From Bradyrhizobium diazoefficiens (lineage in GTDB: Bacteria > Pseudomonadota > Alphaproteobacteria > Rhizobiales > Xanthobacteraceae): a stretch of 64,000 bases of DNA. Positions within the stretch are counted from its first letter, which is position 1. Each line of letters opens with the position of its first letter. The notes below the pieces were generated by a model. That model worked only from the letters and a program-made list of their open reading frames with translations, was not told the origin of the DNA and did no database searches. Made by a program: the position numbers and the translations under genes. The stretch covers positions 6,850,501 to 6,914,500 of the forward strand of contig NZ_CP067041.1 of assembly GCF_016599855.1 (NCBI RefSeq), written 5' to 3'. Positions 37,900-46,317 of the stretch are shown here, in pieces.

Positions 37900-37987
37900 A
37901 GAAAGACATTGTGACGGCTTGCTGTCAATGCCAGCAGGCACTATGTTTCATTAAAACGCGCCGCAGGACCTCCTGTAAAGAAGGCTC

Positions 37988-38896
37988 ATGACCGACAGTC
38001 CCGACGCCGAATCCCGCTTTCTCGAACAGCTCGGCCAGCGCGTGCGCACCATGCGCGCGCTGCGCGGCATGTCGCGCAAAGTGCTCGCGAAGGTATCAGG
38101 AATTTCGGAGCGCTACATCGCGCAGCTCGAGAGCGGCAAAGGCAATGTGTCCATCGTGCTGCTGCGCCGGGTCTCGGATGCGATGGGCGCGCATCTGGAA
38201 GATCTGGTGCCCTCGGTCGACCCTACACCGGACTGGCAGATGTTTCGCGATCTCTTGCGCAAGGCAACGCCTGCACAGATCGCGCAGGCCAAGGATCTGC
38301 TCGCCGGCGGCAGTACCTCGGCGCCTCGGCGCGCGCCGTTCTGCGGAATCGCACTGATCGGCCTGCGCGGCGCCGGCAAATCCACACTTGGGCGGATGCT
38401 GGCGAAGAAGGTCGGCTGGAGTTTTGTCGAGCTCAACAAGGAGGTCGAGCAGCAGAACGGCCTTTCCGTCGCCGAGATCATCGCACTCTACGGCCAGGAA
38501 GGCTTCCGCCGCATGGAGCAGGCGGCGCTGCAACAGCTGCTCGCGCGCAACGAGCTGATGGTGCTGGCGACGGGCGGCGGCATCGTCTCCGAGCCCTTGA
38601 CCTTCGACCAGATCCTGTCGTCGTTCTACACGATCTGGCTGAAGGCCGAGCCCGAGGAGCACATGGCCCGTGTCCGCCGCCAGGGCGATCTGCGCCCGAT
38701 GGCGGACGACCGCTCCGCCATGGCCGAGCTGCGCAACATTTTGCTCAGCCGCGAGCCGCTGTATTCGCGTGCGACGGCGGTGGTGGATACGGCGGGATTG
38801 TCGGTCGATGCAGCGGCCGCGAGGCTGATCGATGCGGTACGGCCGGTGCTACAAAACGAAGCACGCAGCTTTGGGCTGCGCAGCGTGGCGCTGTAG
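37988..38896 (+). CDS. boxR: BoxR/BzdR-type regulator (HTH fused to shikimate-kinase-like domain)
   Basis: A 302-aa fusion. Residues 10-75 are an XRE helix-turn-helix (LGQRVRTMRALRGMSRKVLA, KVSGISERYIAQLESGKGNV). From about residue 115 a shikimate-kinase-like domain follows, with Walker A ALIGLRGAGKSTLGRMLAKK and VMVLATGGGIV-like LMVLATGGGIVSEPLTFDQI. In BzdR/BoxR this domain binds benzoyl-CoA, which releases repression of the pathway genes. It is divergent from bclA, in keeping with that role. Confidence 0.94.
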   Translation: MTDSPDAESRFLEQLGQRVRTMRALRGMSRKVLAKVSGISERYIAQLESGKGNVSIVLLRRVSDAMGAHLEDLVPSVDPTPDWQMFRDLLRKATPAQIAQAKDLLAGGSTSAPRRAPFCGIALIGLRGAGKSTLGRMLAKKVGWSFVELNKEVEQQNGLSVAEIIALYGQEGFRRMEQAALQQLLARNELMVLATGGGIVSEPLTFDQILSSFYTIWLKAEPEEHMARVRRQGDLRPMADDRSAMAELRNILLSREPLYSRATAVVDTAGLSVDAAAARLIDAVRPVLQNEARSFGLRSVAL

Positions 38897-39002
38897 GGCA
38901 ATTGCTCTCGCCTCGTCGGGATCGCTGAAGCAGCTTGCGCTGCCTGCCCTTGGTCACGCGCGCCTGCATGGTATGTTACGCGCCGAAGCAGTGAGACCTG
39001 CG

Positions 39003-39836
39003 ATGGACGCAAGCGTAGTTCCCGTTGTCATCCGCCGGCCGGCCACGCCTGACCTTGCGCATCTGGTGTCCAGCATATCGTTCTACCGCGAGCGCGGAGT
39101 TGGCCTGGCCGGCTTCCGGCACGCAGCGCCGCTCGCGTTGCCCTTACTCGTGAACCTGGGAACACCATTCCGCATCGCGCTTGGCCGCCGGCCGAAGCAT
39201 GAAGACGGTCGACCGAGCTTTGCAGCCGGGCTTTTTCCTGGACCCGTCCTGATCGAGTCGGACGGCCGCGCCGAGTGCGTCCAGGTTGATTTCACCCCGC
39301 TCGGCGCCTACCGCTTCTATGGAGGAGCGGTGCCTGATCTGACCGCGCGCATCGTCGGCCTCGAGGACGTCCTGGGGCGTGCTGGAGAAAGCCTCGCCGC
39401 CCAGGTGGCCGAGGCCGCGGGATGGCAGCGGCGGTTCGAGATCGTGGAAGATTTCGTGCTGCGTCGGGCCGTGCATGAGCCGTCGCCGGCGATTGCCTCG
39501 GCGCTCGACATATTGTGGCGGAGCGCGGGTTCGGCGCGGGTCGCTGACATCGCCGCCGACATCGGCTGGAGCCGCAGGCATTTCACCCGCCGCTTTCAAA
39601 ACGAGATCGGCGTGGCGCCCAAGATGCTGGCGCAGATGCTGCGCTTTCACCGCGCCTGCCGGCTTGTCCGCTCCGAGCCCGTGACCGGCTGGGCCGCCGT
39701 TGCCGCAGAAGCAGGCTATGCCGACCAAGCGCATCTTGCCCGCGACTTCCGGGTGTTTTGTGGCGAAACCCCGACGGGATGGGCGGCGCGGATGGAATGC
39801 GCAGACCCACGCCTGCTGCGCGACGCCGGCGGATAG
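39003..39836 (+). CDS. AraC-family transcriptional regulator
   Basis: A protein of about 277 aa. The N-terminal part is a sensor domain (GLAGFRHAAPLALPLLVNLG, DFTPLGAYRFYGG). The C-terminal AraC pair is RVADIAADIGWSRRHFTRRF and GWAAVAAEAGYADQAHLARD followed by FRVFCGETPTGW. The start at 39003 was chosen; the frame is open to 38832, overlapping boxR. It has no obvious target besides the VOC gene downstream. Confidence 0.87.
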   Translation: MDASVVPVVIRRPATPDLAHLVSSISFYRERGVGLAGFRHAAPLALPLLVNLGTPFRIALGRRPKHEDGRPSFAAGLFPGPVLIESDGRAECVQVDFTPLGAYRFYGGAVPDLTARIVGLEDVLGRAGESLAAQVAEAAGWQRRFEIVEDFVLRRAVHEPSPAIASALDILWRSAGSARVADIAADIGWSRRHFTRRFQNEIGVAPKMLAQMLRFHRACRLVRSEPVTGWAAVAAEAGYADQAHLARDFRVFCGETPTGWAARMECADPRLLRDAGG

Positions 39837-39926
39837 AGCGTTTTCGAGCGAAGTGGACGCCGATTCGCGTGAAGAAAACGCGTCAAAGGAGCTTCGGTTC
39901 TGATTCAACCAGAACCGAAAGCTCTA
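39837..39926. repeat. palindromic repeat (family H), two nested hairpins
   Basis: AGCGTTTTCGAGCGAAGTGG begins the element and GAAAACGCGTC closes the first hairpin. AGCTTCGGTTCTG and CAGAACCGAAAGCT form a second. This type is widespread in Rhizobiales. It starts at the AraC stop codon. Confidence 0.78.
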
Positions 39927-39996
39927 GGTCCCATTTGTTCAAGCCGGCCGATTCGAACCGGACTAGCCTGGTCGCGCAAACGATCTGGAGAGTTTC

Positions 39997-40431
39997 ATGA
40001 ACCAGCGGAATGGCAACGAAGCGCCCCGCCTCTACCACACCATGCGTTGCAAGGACGCCGAGGCCATGATCGCGTGGCTGAAGGACGTGCTCGGCTTCAC
40101 TGAGCGTGTGATCTATCGGAAGGACGGCAAGGTCATCCACGGCGAGCTGATGTTCGGCTCGTCGATCCTCATGCTCGGCCAGGATCGGAACAACGAGTAC
40201 ACCAAGCTTGTGGGCGATCTCGGCGGGCGACGGACCGATGCGGTCTATCTTGCGGTCGACGATCCCGACGCGCTCCACGACAAGGTCAAAGCCTCCGGCG
40301 CTCGAATCGAGATGGAGTTGCGCAACACCGAGTATGGCAGCCGCGATTTCGCGGCCCGCGATCCCGAGGGTGGGCTTTGGAGTTTTGGTAGCTATTGGCC
40401 CAAGGTCGGCGAAGAGCCGCTGCCGGGCTGA
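39997..40431 (+). CDS. VOC-family protein (PhnB/glyoxalase-like)
   Basis: A 144-aa protein: LYHTMRCKDAEAMIAWLKDV, LGFTERVIYRKDGKVIHGEL and FAARDPEGGLWSFGSY. This is the one-domain VOC type close to glyoxalase-related PhnB proteins. The usual metal ligands are only partly visible, so catalytic activity is uncertain. It is preceded by the family H repeat. Confidence 0.84.
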   Translation: MNQRNGNEAPRLYHTMRCKDAEAMIAWLKDVLGFTERVIYRKDGKVIHGELMFGSSILMLGQDRNNEYTKLVGDLGGRRTDAVYLAVDDPDALHDKVKASGARIEMELRNTEYGSRDFAARDPEGGLWSFGSYWPKVGEEPLPG

Positions 40432-40444
40432 GCCGCACCTATGA

Positions 40445-40777
40445 CTAGACCGACCAGTAATTCGGATGCGGGTAGGGCTGCGAGCGGTCGCCCCAATCGA
40501 ACGCGTCGCCGTCGAACTCGCACGGACCGCTGCTGAGTTCCTCCAGCGTCAGCGCGACCTGGAAGACCTGATGGCTGGGGTTGTATTTCAGCGCACCCCA
40601 CTGCACGGGATAATGATGACGAGTGCCGAGCAGCCCGCCGGTCTTGATGACGGCGTAAGTGACCGTCCCGCTCACCTTGTCGAGCATCAATCGCTCGATC
40701 GTGCCGAGCTTGCTGCCGTCGCGCCCGTAAACGGCGACGCGCTCGACGCGATCACTGGGAACCATGGTGTGTTGCAT
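40445..40777 (-). CDS. PRC-barrel domain protein
   Basis: About 110 aa with a single PRC barrel: ERVAVYGRDGSKLGTIERLM, LDKVSGTVTYAVIKTGGLLG, then HYPVQWGALKYNPSHQVFQV. GAGGAGG precedes the ATG at 40777, which rules out the longer frame. Free PRC-barrel proteins in rhizobia are often stress-induced; no partner can be named here. Confidence 0.86.
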   Translation of the reverse strand: MQHTMVPSDRVERVAVYGRDGSKLGTIERLMLDKVSGTVTYAVIKTGGLLGTRHHYPVQWGALKYNPSHQVFQVALTLEELSSGPCEFDGDAFDWGDRSQPYPHPNYWSV

Positions 40778-40854
40778 GGCGTCCTCCTCGATTTCTGGTG
40801 TTTTCCGCATTATAGCGCGGTCACCCGGATGAGCGAAGCCGGTTGTAGGGTAAG

Positions 40855-41640
40855 CTACAGCAATTGCGGTTGCACAGATTGCGCGCCCTCGCGCAGCAGC
40901 GGTAGGAAGCGGTCGATCAATTCCTGCGCGGGCACGCGGTCGACATGGGCGCCCATGTTGATCGCGGCAACGATGACATCGTCGTAGCGGCGCACGGGAA
41001 CCGAGATCGAGCGGAAATGCGGCTCGGCCTCGCGGTCGACCAGGGAGTAGCCCTGGGCGCGATCGGCAGCGATGCGCGCGAGCAACGCCTTCGGATCGGT
41101 CACCGTCTGCGGCGTCAGCGCCTCGCGCTTCATGGCCTTCAGGCGCACGGCGAGATCGGCATTGTCGAGCTGGCCGAGCACAGCGCGGCCGACCGAGGTG
41201 CAGAACGCTGGCAGGCGGTAGCCGATTTCGAGTCCGCCCGAGAACATCCGTGCCGGACTGCTGCGCGCCACGAACACCACGTCGTCGCCGTCGAGCACGG
41301 CCAGCGAGGAGATTTCGTTCGCCGCGGTCGCCACGCGATCGAGCACCGGTTGCAGGACCGTGACGAGCTGGTTGGAACGCAGATAGGACGCCGCCAGTGT
41401 CAGCACGTGCGGGGTCAGCGAGAACAGCTTGCCATCCCCGGTGACGAAACCGCCGCGCTGGAGCGTGAACAGCATGCGCCGCGCAGTGGCACGCGGCAGC
41501 TCGGCGGCGCGGGCGAGATCGCTCAGCGTCATCGGACCTGCACTAGTGCCGAAGCACTGCAACAAGCGCAGGCCGCGATCGAGGGCTTCGACGAAATCCG
41601 TCGCGCGTTCGTCGGTCTCGCTCCGCTTCAGCTTGGGCAT
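40855..41640 (-). CDS. IclR-family transcriptional regulator
   Basis: A protein of about 261 aa. The winged HTH lies at residues 15-75 (DFVEALDRGLRLLQCFGTSA, MTLSDLARAAELPRATARRM). The C-terminal effector domain has the PcaR/PobR-like pattern LPAFCTSVGRAVLGQLDNAD, SLVDREAEPHFRSISVPVRR and VIVAAINMGAHV. The similarity to the aromatic-acid IclR subgroup is clear. It is divergent from the Rieske oxygenase (112-base gap), its likely target. Confidence 0.9.
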   Translation of the reverse strand: MPKLKRSETDERATDFVEALDRGLRLLQCFGTSAGPMTLSDLARAAELPRATARRMLFTLQRGGFVTGDGKLFSLTPHVLTLAASYLRSNQLVTVLQPVLDRVATAANEISSLAVLDGDDVVFVARSSPARMFSGGLEIGYRLPAFCTSVGRAVLGQLDNADLAVRLKAMKREALTPQTVTDPKALLARIAADRAQGYSLVDREAEPHFRSISVPVRRYDDVIVAAINMGAHVDRVPAQELIDRFLPLLREGAQSVQPQLL

Positions 41641-41752
41641 GGCTCGGGATAGTCCTGCAAATAGTGCTTGCTGCCGGCCCAAGGCATGTCATAATTCGCC
41701 CATTCGTTCAATAGGCGAACAAGACGCTCTCCAGAAAAAGGACGCGACCGCC

Positions 41753-43111
41753 ATGATGAGCCAGGAGCAGAACGACCTGATCACCCGCACCGGGCCGAAG
41801 GACCCCTGCGGCAAGCTGATGCGGAGCTACTGGCAGCCGGCGGCGCTGCTCGACGAGCTCGAAGGCGCACGGCCGATCCGTCCGGTCAAACTGCTCGGCG
41901 AGAACCTGGTGCTGTTCCGCAACGAGCAGGGACGCTATGGCCTGATCGACCGCCACTGCGCGCATCGCGGCGCGGACCTCGCCTTCGGACGGCTCGAGCA
42001 TGGCGGCCTGCGCTGCGCCTTCCATGGCTGGCTGTTCGACGCCACCGGCCAGTGCATCGAGACGCCGGCGGAGCCGAAGGACTTAAAGCTGTGTCAGAAC
42101 ATCCGCCAGCGCTCCTATCCCGTGGTCGAGAAGAGCGGCATCCTCTGGGCGTATCTCGGCGAAGGCGCGCCGCCGGCATTTCCGGAGCTCGACTGTTTTG
42201 TTGCGCCCGGCACGCACACCTTCGCCTTCAAGGGTCACATGGCCTGCAACTGGCTGCAGGCGCTCGAGGTGGGCATTGATCCTGCACACGCCTCCTATCT
42301 GCATCGCTTTTTCGAGGACGAGGACACCGCCACGGCCTACGGCAAACAATTCCGCGGCGCGTCAGCCGGCAGCGAGATGCCCATGACAAAGGTCCTGCGC
42401 GAATACGATCGCCCGATCATCAATGTCGAGCACACCGAATACGGGTTGCGGCTGATCGCGCTACGCGAGATCGACGAGGAGCGCACCCATGTGCGCGTCA
42501 CCAATCAGCTCTTCCCGCACGGCTTCGTCATCCCCATGAGCACGGAGATGACAATCACGCAATGGCACGTGCCGGTCGATGACGAGAACTGCTATTGGTA
42601 CGCGATCTTCACCAGCTATGCGAACCCGGTCGACAAGCAGAAGATGCGTGACCAGCGGCTCGAGCTCTACGAGCTGCCGGACTACGTCTCGCGCAAGAAC
42701 CGCAGCAACGATTACGGCTTCGATCCGCACGAGCAGCAGACCGCGACCTATACCGGCATGGGCAGCGACATCAACGTCCATGACCAATGGGCGGTGGAAT
42801 CGATGGGCGCGATCCAGGACCGCACCAAGGAGCACCTCGGCACGAGCGACAAGGCGATCGTGCAATATCGCCGCATGCTGCGGCAGGAGATCGAAAAGGT
42901 CGCGGGCGGCGAGAAGCCGATGCTGCATCTGGATGAGGCCAACGCACGCAGCATCCAGGGACCGGCGACCATGGACGGAATCGGGCCGACTCGCGGCTGG
43001 GAGACCTACTGGATGGAAGTCGACGTCAAGCGCCGCCGCAGTGCGCCGTGGACCGCACCGGTGCCGAAGGACATCGCCGAAAATGTGCATCGGCTGACGG
43101 CGGCGGAATAA
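41753..43111 (+). CDS. Rieske (2Fe-2S) aromatic-ring-hydroxylating oxygenase, phthalate-dioxygenase type
   Basis: A 452-aa alpha subunit. The Rieske cluster ligands are Cys69-x-His71 (RHCAHRGADLAFGRL) and Cys88-x2-His91 (LRCAFHGWLF). The mononuclear iron triad lies in VGIDPAHASYLHRFFED (Asp176, His179, His184). The arrangement and length match single-component phthalate 4,5-dioxygenase-like enzymes. These need a separate ferredoxin-reductase, which is not present here. It is followed by a glutamine-synthetase-like gene on the same strand and is probably regulated by the divergent IclR. Confidence 0.92.
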   Translation: MMSQEQNDLITRTGPKDPCGKLMRSYWQPAALLDELEGARPIRPVKLLGENLVLFRNEQGRYGLIDRHCAHRGADLAFGRLEHGGLRCAFHGWLFDATGQCIETPAEPKDLKLCQNIRQRSYPVVEKSGILWAYLGEGAPPAFPELDCFVAPGTHTFAFKGHMACNWLQALEVGIDPAHASYLHRFFEDEDTATAYGKQFRGASAGSEMPMTKVLREYDRPIINVEHTEYGLRLIALREIDEERTHVRVTNQLFPHGFVIPMSTEMTITQWHVPVDDENCYWYAIFTSYANPVDKQKMRDQRLELYELPDYVSRKNRSNDYGFDPHEQQTATYTGMGSDINVHDQWAVESMGAIQDRTKEHLGTSDKAIVQYRRMLRQEIEKVAGGEKPMLHLDEANARSIQGPATMDGIGPTRGWETYWMEVDVKRRRSAPWTAPVPKDIAENVHRLTAAE

Positions 43112-43128
43112 GGGTGACGACCTATCCT

Positions 43129-43210
43129 CGTCATTGCGAGCGCAGCGAAGCAATCCAGTCTGTCTCCGCGGACGCATTTCTGGATTGCTTCGCTACGCTC
43201 GCAATGACGG
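43129..43210. repeat. palindromic repeat family C, copy 1 (upstream of the GS-like gene)
   Basis: CGTCATTGCGAGCGCAGCGA on the left and TTCGCTACGCTCGCAATGAC on the right form a long hairpin around CAATCCAG/CTGGATTG. Identical-type copies occur at 44741-44828 and 59705-59785. Confidence 0.9.
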
Positions 43211-43256
43211 AGAATGTGGGGCACGCTTCGTGCCTCACCACTGGAGGAGTAGCACA

Positions 43257-44693
43257 GTGACTTTCGTCGCACGTCACGCGCTGTGGTCGGATGAGCAGAC
43301 GGACGCAGCCCAGCGCATGCGCCGCCTCGTCGAGGAGAAGAACCTCGAGGTCATCCGCCTCGCCTTCCCCGACCAGCACGGCATCTTGCGCGGCAAGACC
43401 ATCATCGGCTCCGAGGCGATCGCCTCGCTCGAAAGCGGCTGCTCCATCACCACCACCATGCTCGCCAAGGACACCTCGCACCGCACGGTATTTCCGGTAT
43501 TCACGCCGGGCGGCGGTTTTGGGATGAAGGAGATGGAGGGCGCGGCCGATGTGCTGATGCTCGCCGATCCCACCACCTTTCGCGTCTTGCCGTGGGCGCC
43601 GGCGACAGGCTGGGTGTTGTGCGATCTCTATTTCAATGACGGCCGGCCGGTGCCGTTCGCGACGCGCGGGCTTTATCGCAAAGTGCTCGACGAACTCGGC
43701 AACCGCGGCCACGATTTCGTTGCGGGCCTCGAGGTCGAATTCCACATTTTCAAGCTCGACGACCCGCATATGCGCGCCGAGGACGCCGGCCAGCCCGGCA
43801 CACCGCCCTCGGTGAGCCTGCTCAGCCACGGCTATCAATACCTCACCGAGCAGCGCTTCGATGAGATGGAACCGGTGCTGGAAATCCTGCGCCGCGATAT
43901 CGTCGCGCTCGGCTTGCCTTTGCGCTCAGTCGAGGTCGAGTTCGGGCCGAGCCAGTGCGAATTCACCTTCGCGCCGAAGAGGGGGATGGAGCCCGCCGAC
44001 AACATGGTGCTGTTTCGCAGCGCCGTGAAGCAGATCGCGCACCGCCACGGCTATCACGCCACCTTCATGTGCCGGCCGAAGCTCCCGAACCTGTTCGCGA
44101 GCGGCTGGCACCTGCATCAGTCGGTCGTCTCGCGCGCGAGCGGTGAAAACCTTTTCATGGCGAAGGACGGCGGCGAACCACTCAGCGCGTTCGGCCGCGC
44201 CTATCTGGCCGGCCTGCTCGACCACGCGCGTGCCGCCACCGTGTTCACCACACCGACCATCAACGGCTACAAGCGCTACCGTTCCTATTCGCTGGCGCCC
44301 GACCGTGCGATCTGGGGCCGCGACAATCGCGGCGTGATGATCCGCGTGCTCGGCGGCGCGAACGATGCCGCCACGCGGCTCGAGAACCGCGTCGGCGAAC
44401 CGGCGGCCAATCCCTATCTCTACATGGCCTCGCAGATTCTCTCGGGACTCGACGGGGTCGACCGCAAGCTCGATCCCGGCGCGTCGGCCGACACGCCCTA
44501 CGAGACCAAGGCGCCGCTGCTGCCTAAGAGCCTGCGCGATGCGGTCAGCGCGTTGAAGGACGATCCGTTCTTCCGCGATAAGCTCGGCGCGGAGTTCGTC
44601 GACTACTACGCGCACATCAAGAACGCCGAGATCGACCGCTTCCTGGCGGAGGTGACGGATTGGGAACATCGGGAATATTTCGAGATGTTCTGA
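43257..44693 (+). CDS. glutamine-synthetase-family ligase (gamma-glutamylamide synthetase-like)
   Basis: A 478-aa protein starting at GTG 43257 with GGAGGAG nine bases upstream. GS metal and substrate motifs: DFVAGLEVEFHIF (Glu), RSVEVEFGPSQCEFTFAP, SGWHLHQSV (the GS His loop), SLAPDRAIWGRDNRGVMIRV and ATRLENRVGEPAANPYLYMA. It diverges from GlnA (no adenylylation Tyr loop) and resembles the amine-glutamylating GS-like enzymes of amine catabolism. It would attach glutamate to an amine using ATP. Placement directly after a Rieske oxygenase recalls aniline and alkylamine pathways; the substrate here is not known. Confidence 0.86.
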   Translation: MTFVARHALWSDEQTDAAQRMRRLVEEKNLEVIRLAFPDQHGILRGKTIIGSEAIASLESGCSITTTMLAKDTSHRTVFPVFTPGGGFGMKEMEGAADVLMLADPTTFRVLPWAPATGWVLCDLYFNDGRPVPFATRGLYRKVLDELGNRGHDFVAGLEVEFHIFKLDDPHMRAEDAGQPGTPPSVSLLSHGYQYLTEQRFDEMEPVLEILRRDIVALGLPLRSVEVEFGPSQCEFTFAPKRGMEPADNMVLFRSAVKQIAHRHGYHATFMCRPKLPNLFASGWHLHQSVVSRASGENLFMAKDGGEPLSAFGRAYLAGLLDHARAATVFTTPTINGYKRYRSYSLAPDRAIWGRDNRGVMIRVLGGANDAATRLENRVGEPAANPYLYMASQILSGLDGVDRKLDPGASADTPYETKAPLLPKSLRDAVSALKDDPFFRDKLGAEFVDYYAHIKNAEIDRFLAEVTDWEHREYFEMF

Positions 44694-44740
44694 GCTGCTT
44701 CGCCGCGGGATTGGTCAGTGAGGCGCACCGCTCTCTCACC

Positions 44741-44828
44741 CGTCATTGCGAGGAGCCCTTGCGACGAAGCAATCCAGAGTCCTTCCGTGGAAAGATTCTG
44801 GATTGCTTCGCTTCGCTCGCAATGACGG
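44741..44828. repeat. palindromic repeat family C, copy 2 (downstream of the GS-like gene)
   Basis: CGTCATTGCGAGGAGCCCTT begins the element; GATTGCTTCGCTTCGCTCGC and AATGACGG close it. It is the same family as 43129-43210, so the GS-like gene lies between two copies. Confidence 0.9.
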
Positions 44829-44843
44829 AGAGAGAGTGGAGGC

Positions 44844-45557
44844 TCAAATCCCCAAATACTTGTGCTGCACATCCGGCTCGGCCATCAGCTCGTCGGATGT
44901 GCCGGTCCACACCGTCTTGCCGCGCTCGATGATGGTGTGGCGGTCGCAGATGCGGGCGAGATGATCGACGTTCTTGTCGACGACCAGGATCGACTGGCCG
45001 CGGCTCTTCAAGAGCGATAGGCAGTTCCAGATCTCTTCGCGGATCAGCGGCGCAAGGCCCTCAGTTGCTTCATCCAGGATCAGCAGTTTTGGGTTCGTCA
45101 TCAGCGCGCGGCCGATCGCGAGCATCTGCTGCTCGCCGCCGGAGAGCTGGTTGCCCATGTTGGCGGCGCGCTCGGCAAGGCGCGGGAACAGCCCATAGAT
45201 CGCGGCGAGCGTCCAGGGATTGGCACTGCCAAAGCGGTCAGCGGCGGCCGCGACCAGGTTTTCGCGCACGGTCAGGTTCGGGAAGATCTGGCGTCCCTCA
45301 GGCACCAGCCCGATGCCGAACTTGGCGATCCGGTACGACGGCAGCTGCCGTACTTCAGTGCCCGCGAAGCGAATGCTGCCGGCCCGCGCCGGGGTCAGAC
45401 CCATGATGGAGCGGATGGTCGTGGTCTTGCCCATGCCGTTGCGGCCCATCAGCGAGACCATCTCGCCCGGCTTGATGGATAGTGACAGGCCGAATAGCAC
45501 CTGCGAAAGGCCGTAGCAGGTCTCGATGGCGTCGACCTCGAGCAGCGTGTCAGGCAT
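44844..45557 (-). CDS. livF: branched-chain/aromatic-acid-type ABC transporter ATPase (LivF)
   Basis: A 237-aa HAAT-family ATPase: Walker A LMGRNGMGKTTTIRSI, signature LSGGEQQMLAIGRALMTN, Walker B KLLILDEATEGLAPL, switch in ILVVDKNVDHLAR. The usual His of the switch region is Lys-Asn here (VDKNV), as seen in many LivF. It overlaps livG by 8 bases. The operon faces the GS-like gene and has no binding protein. Confidence 0.93.
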   Translation of the reverse strand: MPDTLLEVDAIETCYGLSQVLFGLSLSIKPGEMVSLMGRNGMGKTTTIRSIMGLTPARAGSIRFAGTEVRQLPSYRIAKFGIGLVPEGRQIFPNLTVRENLVAAAADRFGSANPWTLAAIYGLFPRLAERAANMGNQLSGGEQQMLAIGRALMTNPKLLILDEATEGLAPLIREEIWNCLSLLKSRGQSILVVDKNVDHLARICDRHTIIERGKTVWTGTSDELMAEPDVQHKYLGI

Positions 45558-46317
45558 GGTGCGTCACCACATGGGCCTCGCCGAGATAGGCGCGCTTGAC
45601 GTCGTCGTTGGCGCGGATCGCGGCGGGATCGCCCGAGGCGATGACGCGGCCATAGACCAGCACCGAGATGCGGTCGGCGAGCGCGAACACCGCGGGCATA
45701 TCGTGCTCCACCAGCACGATCGAGACCTCTTTGCCTAGCTCCTGGAGCAGTTTTACCATGCGCTGCGATTCAGTCACACCAAGGCCTGCCATCGGCTCAT
45801 CGAGCAGCAGCAGCTTCGGCTTGCTCGCGAGCGCGACCGCAAGCTCGAGCTCGCGGCGTTCGCCATGGCTGAGCCTGGACACGACGACATCGGCACGATG
45901 CAACAGGCCAACGCGATCGAGCGCGGCATGCGCGGCATCGCGCAGACCTTTCTCTTTCCGCGCATTAGCAAAGAAGCGGAACGAATGGCCGGCATGCGCC
46001 TGGGCCGCAAGTGCGACATTGTCGGCGGCAGTGACGTCGAGCAGCAGCGAGGTGATCTGAAACGAACGCGCGAGGCCCAGTGCGCAGCGGCGATAGGCCG
46101 GCAGATAGGTGATGTCGCGGCCGCCCAGCGAGACGCTGCCGGAATGCGGTTCGAGATGCCCGGTGAGCTGGCTGATCAGTGTGGTCTTGCCGGCACCGTT
46201 CGGCCCGATGATGGCGTGCAGCTCGCCGCTCGCGACGTCGAGCGAGACGTTATCCGTCGCGACGATGCCGCCAAAGCGGCGCACCAGCTTTTCGACGCGG
46301 AGCAGCGGTTCAGCCAC
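45550..46317 (-). CDS. livG: HAAT-family ABC transporter ATPase (LivG)
   Basis: A 255-aa ATPase: Walker A GPNGAGKTTLISQLTGHL, the variant signature LSHGERRELELAVALA, Walker B KLLLLDEPMAGLGV, and switch His in VLVEHDMPAVFAL. The C-terminal extension (ANDDVKRAYLGEAHVVTHH) is typical of LivG. It pairs with LivF on the membrane domains. Confidence 0.93.
   Translation of the reverse strand: MAEPLLRVEKLVRRFGGIVATDNVSLDVASGELHAIIGPNGAGKTTLISQLTGHLEPHSGSVSLGGRDITYLPAYRRCALGLARSFQITSLLLDVTAADNVALAAQAHAGHSFRFFANARKEKGLRDAAHAALDRVGLLHRADVVVSRLSHGERRELELAVALASKPKLLLLDEPMAGLGVTESQRMVKLLQELGKEVSIVLVEHDMPAVFALADRISVLVYGRVIASGDPAAIRANDDVKRAYLGEAHVVTHHA

Noticed and set aside
36568..37914. 448-codon open frame on the plus strand opposite bclA
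   Set aside because: The translation is rich in Arg, His, Gly and Ala without domain motifs. It is the antisense shadow common in high-GC genes, while the minus strand encodes a clear benzoate-CoA ligase.
37900..37987. BoxR operator in the bclA-boxR divergent region
   Set aside because: A -35-like TTGACA and a TGCC..GGCA palindrome are present, but there is no TGCA repeat. It was not listed as an operator.
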